From: Lysinibacillus sphaericus
GTDB lineage: Bacteria; Bacillota; Bacilli; Bacillales_A; Planococcaceae
Reading direction: 5' to 3'
DNA length: 59,776 nucleotides
Assembly (NCBI RefSeq): GCF_006864135.1
Contig: NZ_SADV01000027.1
Span: forward strand, 1-59,776
The notes below the pieces were generated by a model. It was given only the letters and a program-made list of their open reading frames with translations. It had not been told where the DNA came from and did not search any database. Within the stretch, counting starts at the first letter, position 1; every line of letters starts with the position of its first letter. The translations under genes and the position numbers were made by a program. Shown here piece by piece: positions 53,527 through 59,776 of the stretch.

Positions 53527-54219
53527 ATGGAGATTTCACCTTATTACGAAAAAAAAATTCAATGTCTTAATTGCAAAAAAGAATTTCCAACGTTAAAAGT
53601 ACGCTCTAAATTCATTAAAGTAGATCATACAGAAACAGATTTTCATCCTATTTATGCAGACGGTGTAAATGCCCTTTATTATAATGTATTTGTTTGTGAG
53701 CATTGCGGATTTTCATTTACAGAAGACTTTTCAAAATATTTTTCTCCTGGCACGCAAGATGATATTCGCGCGCAAATTACAGAAAAATGGGTACACCATG
53801 ATTTTAAGGGCGAACGCACTGTATTCCAAGCAATACAAGCATATAAATTAGCCTTCCTTTGCGGTACGATTAAAAAAGAAAAATTTGTTGCTATAGCTGG
53901 GCTTACATTACGTCTTGCATGGCTATATCGTTCACTAAAAAACGAAGGCCAAGAGCAACGGTTTATGACAATGGCCCGAGATTACTATATGGATTCTTAT
54001 TCAACTGAGGATTACAGCTCAACGCAAATGTCAGATATACGCATTATGTATATGATTGCCGAACTATCACGACGTGTAGGTGATTTAGAAAATGCTACAC
54101 GCTTCTTTTCAAAGGTCATTGAAAAGCAAAGTATTGGCGGAGAAGCGAAGATCGTAGATATGGCTAAGGAACAATGGGCAATTATTCGAGAAGAAAAAGA
54201 ACATGCCCGCCAAGTTTAA
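53527..54219 (+). CDS. DUF2225 family protein
   Basis: A 230-residue soluble protein with two CxxC pairs near the N-terminus (IQCLNCKKEFPTL and FVCEHCGFSF), probably a zinc ribbon. An alpha-helical TPR-like C-terminal region follows (AIQAYKLAFLCGTI, GDLENATRFFSKVIEKQ). It matches the DUF2225 family of Firmicutes, function unknown. It is expressed alone and ends in a bidirectional terminator. Confidence 0.8.
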   Translation: MEISPYYEKKIQCLNCKKEFPTLKVRSKFIKVDHTETDFHPIYADGVNALYYNVFVCEHCGFSFTEDFSKYFSPGTQDDIRAQITEKWVHHDFKGERTVFQAIQAYKLAFLCGTIKKEKFVAIAGLTLRLAWLYRSLKNEGQEQRFMTMARDYYMDSYSTEDYSSTQMSDIRIMYMIAELSRRVGDLENATRFFSKVIEKQSIGGEAKIVDMAKEQWAIIREEKEHARQV

Positions 54220-54221
54220 GA

Positions 54222-54264
54222 AAAAAAAGTTCTAGCCTGAATGCATCAGCTAGAACTTTTTTAG
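54222..54264. terminator. Bidirectional terminator between the DUF2225 and nfu genes
   Basis: AAAAAAGTTCTAGC pairs with GCTAGAACTTTTTT around a 12-nt loop. Confidence 0.9.
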
Positions 54265-54269
54265 TCGTT

Positions 54270-54506
54270 TTAGAATACTTGCTCTACTTCAATAATACCT
54301 GGTACTTCTTCTAATAATGCGCGCTCGATACCAGCTTTAAGTGTAATTGTTGAACTTGGGCAACTACCACATGCACCTAATAAACGTAATTTTACAATGC
54401 CGTCTTCTACATCTACTAATTCACAGTCTCCACCGTCACGTAGTAAGAATGGGCGTAATTTATCTAATACCTCTTGAACTTGATCGTTAATTGTTGCTTC
54501 TGCCAT
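54270..54506 (-). CDS. yutI: NifU-like Fe-S scaffold protein (Nfu)
   Basis: A 78-residue protein consisting only of the NifU C-terminal domain, with [14 protein letters not shown] and the cluster-binding CxxC in [20 protein letters not shown]. It acts as a scaffold or carrier of [4Fe-4S] clusters. A GGAGT site precedes the ATG. It is divergent from yuzD. Confidence 0.92.
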   Translation of the reverse strand: MAEATINDQVQEVLDKLRPFLLRDGGDCELVDVEDGIVKLRLLGACGSCPSSTITLKAGIERALLEEVPGIIEVEQVF

Positions 54507-54589
54507 TTGTCTCGACTCCTTTCCTTATAATGATTATAATGTTAGCAACAGAAAAAATCCAATATTGAATCACGAGGAGTGGAAATGAA

Positions 54590-54925
54590 ATGAGTCAAAC
54601 GAAACCAATGATTGAAATTTACGGAACAGCGGTTATCTGTGCAAGTTGTGTCAATGCGCCATCTTCAAAGGATACATATGAGTGGCTACAAGCAGCCATA
54701 GATCGAAAATATCCAAATCAAGGATATGATATTCGCTATATCGATATCGAGGGACCAATTGAGAATGAGCGCGATCAAGATTATGCTACACGCATTCAAG
54801 AAGATGAATTTTTTTATCCACTTGTCCTTATAAATAATGAAGTAGTGGGCGAAGGCTATGTGCAATTAAAGCCTGTATTTACTGCACTTGAAAATTTAGG
54901 TTTCGTTCCTGACGAAACTGTTTAA
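54590..54925 (+). CDS. yuzD: YuzD family protein (DUF1462, thioredoxin-like)
   Basis: A 111-residue protein with a thioredoxin-type fold pattern. IEIYGTAVICASCVNAPSSKDTYEWL has a CxxC in place of a redox site, and FYPLVLINNEVVGEGYVQLK carries the cis-proline region. The activity is unproven; the neighbourhood of Fe-S and redox genes fits a redox role. It is divergent from nfu and ends with a terminator. Confidence 0.85.
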   Translation: MSQTKPMIEIYGTAVICASCVNAPSSKDTYEWLQAAIDRKYPNQGYDIRYIDIEGPIENERDQDYATRIQEDEFFYPLVLINNEVVGEGYVQLKPVFTALENLGFVPDETV

Positions 54926-54931
54926 AAGAAA

Positions 54932-54978
54932 TAAAAGGAATTGTTTCAAAAGTAAATTTTGAAACAATTCCTTTTTAT
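54932..54978. terminator. Bidirectional terminator between yuzD and yutJ
   Basis: AAAAGGAATTGTTTCAAAA pairs with TTTTGAAACAATTCCTTTTT across a short loop. Confidence 0.9.
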
Positions 54979-54995
54979 AAAGATCAACGAACTAA

Positions 54996-56060
54996 TTAGT
55001 CATTTTGACGTTTGTAGTACCATAATAATCCTGATTTCATTAAGCGTGCGATACGTCCTGTTACTGTTGTATCTGCTAAGTAAACGAAGCCTTGTTTTTT
55101 ACCAAGAGCTCCCATGAATCCTTTTAATTTAATATCAGGCATTTTCTCAGGTAAGTTTTCGCCTTTCCAACGCATGCGAAGTACTTTGACGATTTGTTCT
55201 GCTTGCTCCTCCGCTAACTGCGCAGTTGGAGGTAATTCTGAAGCAGCACAGTCACCTACAACATATACATGCTCATCATCAAGAAGATTGAAATATTGTG
55301 TGACAAGCGGACGTCCTTGTTTATCTTTCTCAACTTCTAAATCACGAACAATTTTAACAGGCTGTACACCAGCAGTCCAAACTACAGAATCGAGTGCAAT
55401 TTCTTCTTCGTGATTGTAAATTTTACCTTGATCAATTTTTGTAATATTTGAATTGGCAATGACTTCGACATTATGTTTTACGAACCAGTCTTTTACATAT
55501 TTGCTTAGCTTTTCTGGGAAGTCCTTCAGAATACGAGGACCACGGTCGAATAGCTTAATTTTCAAATCTGATCGGCTTTCACGTAACTCACTTGCAAGCT
55601 CAATACCACTTAAGCCAGCTCCTACAATTCCGACTGTAGAGCCTGCTGGTAAACCACAAAGTGCTTGGAATGTTGAACGTGATTTCGCCATTGTCTGAAT
55701 GCTATATGTGTACTCCTCTGCACCTGGTACACCATGATATTTATCCTCACAGCCAAGACCAATTACTAAATCATCATATTCAATACGTTGTCCATCTTCT
55801 AGAATGACTACTTTTTCCGCACGATTAATTTCAACAACTTCTCCATATACAGCCGATAAACGTTCATGCTCTGGAAAGCTTACTCGAATTTCTTTATCTG
55901 TTGCAGTCCCTGCTGCTAATGCGTAAAATTCTGTTTTTAAACTATGGAAAGGGGCTCTGTCTACTAGCACGATTTCTGTGTCTAATGGAACATTTGGTAA
56001 TAATCGAAGCATCAGACGCATATTGCCGTAGCCGCCACCTAAAAGTACTAATTTTCCCAT
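54996..56060 (-). CDS. yutJ: NADH dehydrogenase-like FAD oxidoreductase (YutJ type)
   Basis: A 354-residue two-dinucleotide-binding-domain flavoprotein related to type II NADH dehydrogenases. The FAD GxGxxG-like LLGGGYGNMRL is at the N-terminus, and the NADH site IVGAGLSGIELASELRE at about residues 145-160. The VVGDCAA segment near residue 270 binds FAD. It is shorter than canonical Ndh (~390-400 residues) at the C-terminus and lacks an obvious membrane-binding helix pair. AGGAGA precedes the ATG. Two Rex-type operators overlap its promoter, linking it to NADH/NAD+ balance. Confidence 0.87.
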   Translation of the reverse strand: MGKLVLLGGGYGNMRLMLRLLPNVPLDTEIVLVDRAPFHSLKTEFYALAAGTATDKEIRVSFPEHERLSAVYGEVVEINRAEKVVILEDGQRIEYDDLVIGLGCEDKYHGVPGAEEYTYSIQTMAKSRSTFQALCGLPAGSTVGIVGAGLSGIELASELRESRSDLKIKLFDRGPRILKDFPEKLSKYVKDWFVKHNVEVIANSNITKIDQGKIYNHEEEIALDSVVWTAGVQPVKIVRDLEVEKDKQGRPLVTQYFNLLDDEHVYVVGDCAASELPPTAQLAEEQAEQIVKVLRMRWKGENLPEKMPDIKLKGFMGALGKKQGFVYLADTTVTGRIARLMKSGLLWYYKRQND

Positions 56061-56114
56061 AATAGTCTCCTTTTATATCTCTTGTATTAATTGTTCACAA
56101 AGTATCCACAAATG

Positions 56115-56143
56115 AGTATAACTGATTGTGAGAAGTTTCACAA
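56115..56143 (-). promoter_or_regulatory. Sigma-A promoter of yutJ overlapped by Rex operator 1
   Basis: On the minus strand the -35 TTGTGA (56138-56143) and -10 TATACT (56115-56120) are 17 nt apart. The same -35 is one half of the inverted repeat TTGTGA-N6-TCACAA at 56126-56143, which fits the Rex consensus. A bound Rex dimer would cover the -35 and spacer. Confidence 0.75.
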
Positions 56144-56158
56144 TATCAGAATGCAATT

Positions 56159-56176
56159 TTGTGAAAGATTTCACAA
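56159..56176. promoter_or_regulatory. Rex operator 2 upstream of yutJ
   Basis: TTGTGAAAGATTTCACAA matches the Rex consensus TTGTGAAnnnnTTCACAA at every defined position. Its centre is 33 bp from operator 1, about three helical turns, allowing cooperative binding on one face. Confidence 0.78.
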
Positions 56177-56417
56177 AATACATGCTAACTTGCTTTTTTC
56201 GAACGATTTTTGTATCATTTGAGATCCGATAAATTGTCGCTATTGTTCGAATTTTCCTTGAATATCGTTTTCTTCTCTTCACTTTTGTAAAGGGAATTTA
56301 CATCATTTGGCGTGCGCACAACTTTATCACTTAGTATCTGCTTTTATATCATGATCAACTCAAATCATTGACGAATGTTTTAAAAGCGAGTAGCATTACT
56401 TTGGTGAGGTGACATGT

Positions 56418-56654
56418 ATGAATCCAATGGTTGAATTTTGTATAAGTAATTTAGCAAACGGCTCCCAAAAAACTTATGAAATATTAGAGCGTGATCCGAA
56501 CATCGACGTTTTGGAATATGGCTGCCTTAGTTACTGTACAAAATGTTCAGAATCATTTTATGCAATCGTCAATGGTGAACTAGTTGAGGCTGATTCTCCT
56601 GAAGCGTTGACGAATGCCATTTATCAATTTATCGAAGAAAATCCGTTATGGTAA
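56418..56654 (+). CDS. yuzB: YuzB family protein (DUF1450)
   Basis: A 78-residue protein with cysteines in EFCISNLANGS and YGCLSYCTKCSESFYAIVNG, the pattern of the YuzB/DUF1450 family and reminiscent of thioredoxin-like ferredoxins. Function unknown. The ATG at 56418 follows GAGGTGAC by about 8 nt; a GTG at 56409 overlaps that site. It is divergent from yutJ and shares its 357-bp upstream region with the Rex sites. Confidence 0.85.
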   Translation: MNPMVEFCISNLANGSQKTYEILERDPNIDVLEYGCLSYCTKCSESFYAIVNGELVEADSPEALTNAIYQFIEENPLW

Positions 56655-56713
56655 TGAAGGCGTAATACCTCATTCATATAATGATGAAACACTTACTCTA
56701 AATTTGAACATAT

Positions 56714-56760
56714 AAAAAGGATGTTATGCCAAAAAAATCGACATAAGCATCCTTTTTTTA
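56714..56760 (+). terminator. Terminator of yuzB
   Basis: AAAAGGATGTTATG pairs imperfectly with CATAAGCATCCTTTT and is followed by a T run. Confidence 0.8.
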
Positions 56761-56780
56761 TGTTTGAACTATTCATTCAA

Positions 56781-57542
56781 TTATGCCTCGGCAATTAAAG
56801 CTTCTACTACATAGGTAGGTTGCTGCTCCTTCTCAAGTACAACCTTTGTTGGTGTAACACCCGTATTTACATGGATTGTGTCACAGCCATAACGAATTCC
56901 ACACATAATATCTGTGTCGTAATTATCGCCAATCATCACCATTTCATCTTTCTTAAAGTCATGCTCTGTTGCAATGACTTCAAGCATTGCAGGTGATGGT
57001 TTACCGATATAGATTGGCTCAACGTCTGCAACCTCACCTACTAATCGGGCAAACGACCCATTACCTGGCAAAAATCCATGTTCTGTCGGGAATTTAATAT
57101 CTTGATTCGTTGCTATAAACGTCGCACCATTTTGCACAGCAATTGTAGCCTTCGCAAGTGCCATATAATCTAGATTTCGATCAATTCCCATAACAAATAC
57201 CTCTGGCTCATTCTCAGTTGGTTCAATGCCTTCATTAAATAACGCTTTACGAATACCATCAGAACCTAGCATGGCTACTTTTTTGCCAGGGAAATTCAAG
57301 GCTACATATTTTGCAGTAACTAATGCACTAGAGTAAATATGTTCTAACGGTGCATTCACACCTATAGCGCTTAAAGCTTCCTGCAGTTGCTCTCTTGTCT
57401 TAGAAGAATTGTTTGTTACGTAAAATGGCTCGATTCCTATTTGTTGTAACCGATGAATAAAAGTAATCGCAGAAGGAATGCCGTCCTTTCCACGGTACAC
57501 TGTACCATCTAAATCAAAACAATATGCCTTGTAAGTTTTCAT
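56781..57542 (-). CDS. yutF: HAD-IIA family phosphatase (YutF/NagD-like)
   Basis: A 253-residue HAD hydrolase with motif I CFDLDGTVYRG (nucleophile Asp), motif II FYVTNNSSKTREQL, motif III Lys in YIGKPSP and motif IV MIGDNYDTDIMCG, plus a C2-type cap. It dephosphorylates small phosphometabolites; the physiological substrate is unclear. The 3' end reads GCCGAGGCATAA, so the stop codon and last codons coincide with the start of a dispersed repeat element. It overlaps yutE by 4 nt. Confidence 0.88.
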   Translation of the reverse strand: MKTYKAYCFDLDGTVYRGKDGIPSAITFIHRLQQIGIEPFYVTNNSSKTREQLQEALSAIGVNAPLEHIYSSALVTAKYVALNFPGKKVAMLGSDGIRKALFNEGIEPTENEPEVFVMGIDRNLDYMALAKATIAVQNGATFIATNQDIKFPTEHGFLPGNGSFARLVGEVADVEPIYIGKPSPAMLEVIATEHDFKKDEMVMIGDNYDTDIMCGIRYGCDTIHVNTGVTPTKVVLEKEQQPTYVVEALIAEA

Positions 57543-57991
57543 TGATGATCCTCTGGTAAAAATGCTGAAACAGGGCCGAGTTCATTTGTTAAATAACTAT
57601 TCACAGCTGGTGAGAATTGCTTTAATGCTGGTAAAGTCGTTGTTAACACATTAACAACTTCCTGAACATCTACATTTGTGAATTCACGAACAAGCATTTT
57701 ACGTAAGCCAACTACCGCTTTTAACGGTGCTTCCATGTCAGTAGATACGACTTTTTCATCGATTAAAATATCAATAATATCCTCATAGCTTCCTGGATCA
57801 CGCATAATGAAACCGTCAATCATTAAATTTCCTACATCCATCATTGACTCCATCACATTGTGACCAATTCGCTCGATTGCTAATTTCTTCATATCATTTT
57901 CTAGCCAGCTATCTTCTGACTCTAAAATTGCTAATAGTCTATCTAAGTACTGTAAGTTTTTTGTGATTTTATTACGATCTACAAAATACAC
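57539..57991 (-). CDS. yutE: DUF86 protein (YutE/HepT-like)
   Basis: A 150-residue all-helical protein of the DUF86 (HepT-like) family. Visible motifs are IERIGHNVMESMMDVGNLMIDG and the family hallmark RDPGSYEDIIDILIDE, with LVVGLRKMLVREFTN equivalent to the Rx4HxY region but without the exact RNase motif. In B. subtilis YutE is a stand-alone protein; no MNT nucleotidyltransferase partner is present here, so a toxin role is not supported. The GTG at 57991 gives the family start VYFVDRNK with GGGGG 8 nt upstream. Cotranscribed with yutF. Confidence 0.82.
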   Translation of the reverse strand: MYFVDRNKITKNLQYLDRLLAILESEDSWLENDMKKLAIERIGHNVMESMMDVGNLMIDGFIMRDPGSYEDIIDILIDEKVVSTDMEAPLKAVVGLRKMLVREFTNVDVQEVVNVLTTTLPALKQFSPAVNSYLTNELGPVSAFLPEDHQ

Positions 57992-58079
57992 AAGGAAAGC
58001 CCCCATTCAAATCTTTAAAAGTTGATAGTCATTTCTCTTCTATAGTACCATATCTATAGGACTGGAAGGAGATTAAAAG

Positions 58080-58346
58080 ATGGAACGTTTTTTTTTATAT
58101 GATGATGTAGAAGATACAAAAACACGCTTTGTTAGTTTTGCAGGGAATAGGTTACGTTATGATTTAGCCATTTTGCAATCGGGTCGTTTCTTTGGAAAAG
58201 TGCTTGTCATGGATATTCAATTTGGACGCTTTGCTATAATTGGTCCAGATGATGTAGAAGAGCCTGGCTATCTTGAACACGTATACAATCGCACAGAGGA
58301 AGATACAGTCGAGCTACGGGAATACTTACGTGAATTATTAAATTAA
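58080..58346 (+). CDS. DUF3055 family protein
   Basis: An 88-residue soluble acidic protein beginning MERFFLYDDVEDTKTRFVSF and including GRFFGKVLVMDIQFGRFAIIG, the pattern of the DUF3055/SAV0927 family of Firmicutes. Function unknown. AAGGAGA precedes the ATG. It is divergent from yutE and followed by a terminator. Confidence 0.82.
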   Translation: MERFFLYDDVEDTKTRFVSFAGNRLRYDLAILQSGRFFGKVLVMDIQFGRFAIIGPDDVEEPGYLEHVYNRTEEDTVELREYLRELLN

Positions 58347-58373
58347 CACCCTCCAAAGTGGGTGTTTTTTTGT
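58344..58373 (+). terminator. Terminator of the DUF3055 gene
   Basis: AACACCC pairs with GGGTGTT and is followed by a run of T, overlapping the stop codon. Confidence 0.85.
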
Positions 58374-58405
58374 GCCTGCAATATAGCAATTAAGAATTTA
58401 ATACA

Positions 58406-58486
58406 AAAAAATTCCGCTTTTCTGCGAAATTAGGGTACTAATTTACGCACTGTGCAACAGAAGGTTGGCGGAATTTTTTTGTAAAT
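58406..58486 (-). terminator. Long hairpin, terminator of the 58524 gene
   Basis: AAAAAATTCCGC (58407-58418) pairs with GCGGAATTTTTTT (58471-58483) with a ~50-nt structured interior. On the minus strand it ends in TTTTTT and lies 38 nt after the stop of the gene at 58524. Confidence 0.65.
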
Positions 58487-58523
58487 ATCTTAAGTATCAA
58501 TTATGCCTCATCGGATCGTGCTC

Positions 58524-58703
58524 CTACTTTTCATTATTTAATTTAGCAGGATTATCCTTATTGCGAGGCTTGTCTTTGTTCTCATTGTCATTTTGTTTTT
58601 TGGCTTGTTGATTTTGCCCAATTACGCCTAAGTCATCAACACTAATATCAAAGCCAAAACCATATTCTTCTCGATCTAACGATTTTTTATTTTCTTTAGT
58701 CAA
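58524..58703 (-). CDS. Small hydrophilic protein, unknown function
   Basis: A 59-residue protein, Lys/Asn/Asp-rich (QQAKKQNDNENKDKPRNK) with an ordered-looking start EEYGFGFDISVDDLGVIG. A TTG start at 58703 follows GGAGGTGAT by 6 nt; the ATG at 58718 precedes that site. The size and composition recall small Bacillales spore or stress proteins such as the YfhD type, but I cannot assign it. Confidence 0.5.
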   Translation of the reverse strand: MTKENKKSLDREEYGFGFDISVDDLGVIGQNQQAKKQNDNENKDKPRNKDNPAKLNNEK

Positions 58704-58782
58704 ATTAATCACCTCCAATAAATAAATTATCCTTATTTACATGATTTATACGCTTTGTCTTTCCACTTCAACAATACTAGCG

Positions 58783-59310
58783 TTATGCTGTTGCATCCTT
58801 AATAATCCAATCAGCAGCACTAAGTAAATCTGGAAAAATCGCATCTGCCAGTGGATCTTTCGCACCTAAAAATACTCCCTTAGTTCCTGCTCGTTTGCCT
58901 GCTATAATATCTGTATCCGTATCTCCCACCATGTAGGATTTTGCTAAGTCAATATTATATTTTTCACCAAGATCTACGATTAATTTACTACTGGGTTTAC
59001 GGCAGGCACAGCCCGACTTTGGTTTATGGGGGCAATAGACAACTTCGTGAATCATGGCCCCTTCCTTCTTCAATTCTTTTACCATATGCTCGTGTATTTT
59101 TTGTAGCTGCGTTTCTTTCATAAACCCCAATCCAACGCCACCTTGATTGGTTACTACAAATATATAGTCGAAGTATTTATTCAATTTTTTTATAGCTTTC
59201 GAAACATGCGGCAGGAAATAGAGATCCTTAGGTTTATTGACAAATTTAACGCGATCCGTTAAAACTTCATTGATGACCCCATCACGATCCAAAAATACAG
59301 CTTTTTTCAT
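58783..59310 (-). CDS. gmhB: D-glycero-D-manno-heptose 1,7-bisphosphate phosphatase family (HAD-IIIA)
   Basis: A 175-residue HAD phosphatase of the GmhB/HisB-N type. Motif I is FLDRDGVINE, motif II VVTNQGGVGLG, the zinc loop CPHKPKSGCACRKP (three Cys and one His) is intact, and motif IV is MVGDTDTDIIAG. It dephosphorylates heptose bisphosphates or related sugars. The absence of other heptose genes means the true substrate is uncertain. It is the last gene in the window. Confidence 0.87.
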   Translation of the reverse strand: MKKAVFLDRDGVINEVLTDRVKFVNKPKDLYFLPHVSKAIKKLNKYFDYIFVVTNQGGVGLGFMKETQLQKIHEHMVKELKKEGAMIHEVVYCPHKPKSGCACRKPSSKLIVDLGEKYNIDLAKSYMVGDTDTDIIAGKRAGTKGVFLGAKDPLADAIFPDLLSAADWIIKDATA

Positions 59311-59419
59311 CTAAACAACACACACCTTTAATAAAACTGGAATTAATTTTAAAATCCGTCCTTTTTGATTCACCACCAAAAGTTGGAGATGGTATTTGTT
59401 AAAACGTATATCCTGAATA

Positions 59420-59776
59420 TAAGTTGATTGGAGTGGAGGCTGGGCGACTCCTTGGGGATCAGCGATAGAGGAACGAAGGCTAAAAGCATCACATCCTGTG
59501 ATAACGCCTTCGTGACCAACATCGTGTTGGCCCGAGACCCTGCAGCGCAACGGATGTTTTCTGTGCGAAAGCAGAGTGTTAACGTAGCGACAGCAACACC
59601 AAAAGCGGCTCATCGGACACCCCAGGAAGCTTTGCTCTGTGCGAAAGCGGAGCGGCAGCTACAAATGTTTTTTCTGTGCGAAAGCGAAGCGGCAGCTACA
59701 AATGTTTTTTCTGTGCGAAAGCGAAGCGGCAGCAACAAATGTTTTTTCTGTGCGAAAGCGAAGCGGCAGCAACAAA
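59420..59776. repeat. Composite repeat region with 37-bp tandem array at the right edge
   Basis: The region opens with TAAGTTGATTGGAGTGGAGG, then GAGGAACGAAGGCTAAAAGC (shared with 18301-18400) and CGTGTTGGCCCGAGACC. A degenerate unit near 59560 follows. From 59637 a 37-bp unit CTGTGCGAAAGCGAAGCGGC-AGCNACAAATGTTTTTT repeats at 59637, 59674, 59711 and 59748 and continues past the window end. The unit core GCGAAAGCGnAGCGnCAGC is the one seen in the dispersed repeats elsewhere. No coding sequence in 59311-59776. Confidence 0.85.

Noticed and set aside
57539..57991. HepT/MNT toxin-antitoxin module suspected from the DUF86 domain
   Set aside because: There is no nucleotidyltransferase partner. Gene order matches the stand-alone YutE of Bacillus, and the neighbour is a NagD-like phosphatase.
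59311..59613. 100-codon open frame on the minus strand
   Set aside because: It translates repeat DNA with a Ser/Arg/His-rich product and no plausible ribosome-binding site.
59637..59776. CRISPR array suspected from regular 37-bp repeats
   Set aside because: Units are contiguous and almost identical with no unique spacers, and no cas genes are present. It is a tandem repeat.

Overview
The window looks like a chromosomal segment of a low-GC, spore-forming Firmicute of the Lysinibacillus/Bacillaceae group. The evidence is AT-rich DNA, strong GGAGG ribosome-binding sites with frequent TTG/GTG starts, and gene order recalling the yug-yuf-yui-yut part of the Bacillus subtilis chromosome (yugE-patB, pbpD-like, yufK-mrp, pepA-yuiD-yuiB, yutM-nfu-yuzD-yutJ-yuzB-yutF-yutE). 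A dispersed GC-rich intergenic repeat of the kind I associate with Lysinibacillus also recurs. The genus is an inference.

Layout. 1-270: 5' end of a 16S rRNA gene on the minus strand with its leader and a good sigma-A promoter. 361-3341: DMT exporter, MgtC-like protein and CDF metal transporter. 3477-10610: alcohol dehydrogenase, then an amino-acid catabolism block (rocG, rocD, rocA, all minus) and a divergent NtrC-type regulator whose ATPase motor is degenerate. 10902-13602: yugI and an ECF sigma factor with a large membrane anti-sigma partner. 13833-14229: ruined sodium:neurotransmitter symporter gene. 14569-21396: yugE, patB, small membrane protein, cyclophilin, secreted coiled-coil protein, PbpD-type penicillin-binding protein, lipoprotein. 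21580-28056: yufK-like gene and the complete seven-gene mrp Na+/H+ antiporter operon.

28705-42495 is a sulfate-assimilation island. It holds cysH-cysP-sat-cysC (minus), a sulfate ABC transporter sbp-cysT-cysW-cysA (plus), and sumT-sirB-yezD followed by cysJ-cysI (minus). Together these take up sulfate, activate it to APS/PAPS, reduce it to sulfite and sulfide, and make the siroheme needed by CysI. The three transcription units start with leaders that share a small imperfect hairpin (GCTGR, 4-bp helix, AGGC) overlapping the 5' arm of an intrinsic terminator. The helix changes by paired substitutions. I read this as a candidate antitermination element for sulfur control and consider it the most interesting signal here.

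42884-49971: Pro/Phe/Gly repeat protein, leucyl aminopeptidase, YuiD, YuiB, CstA-type transporter, the deletion scar of a lytS-lytR two-component system, a NUDIX hydrolase and a membrane protein. 50133-52831: divergent marR/carD-like pair with twin operators, and small hypothetical or broken genes. 52970-59310: Fe-S assembly (ErpA/IscA-type, Nfu), YuzD, a YutJ-type NADH dehydrogenase under two near-perfect Rex operators, YuzB, HAD phosphatases and small conserved proteins. The right edge is an array of 37-bp tandem repeats running out of the window.

No CRISPR array, transposase, prophage or tRNA gene was seen.
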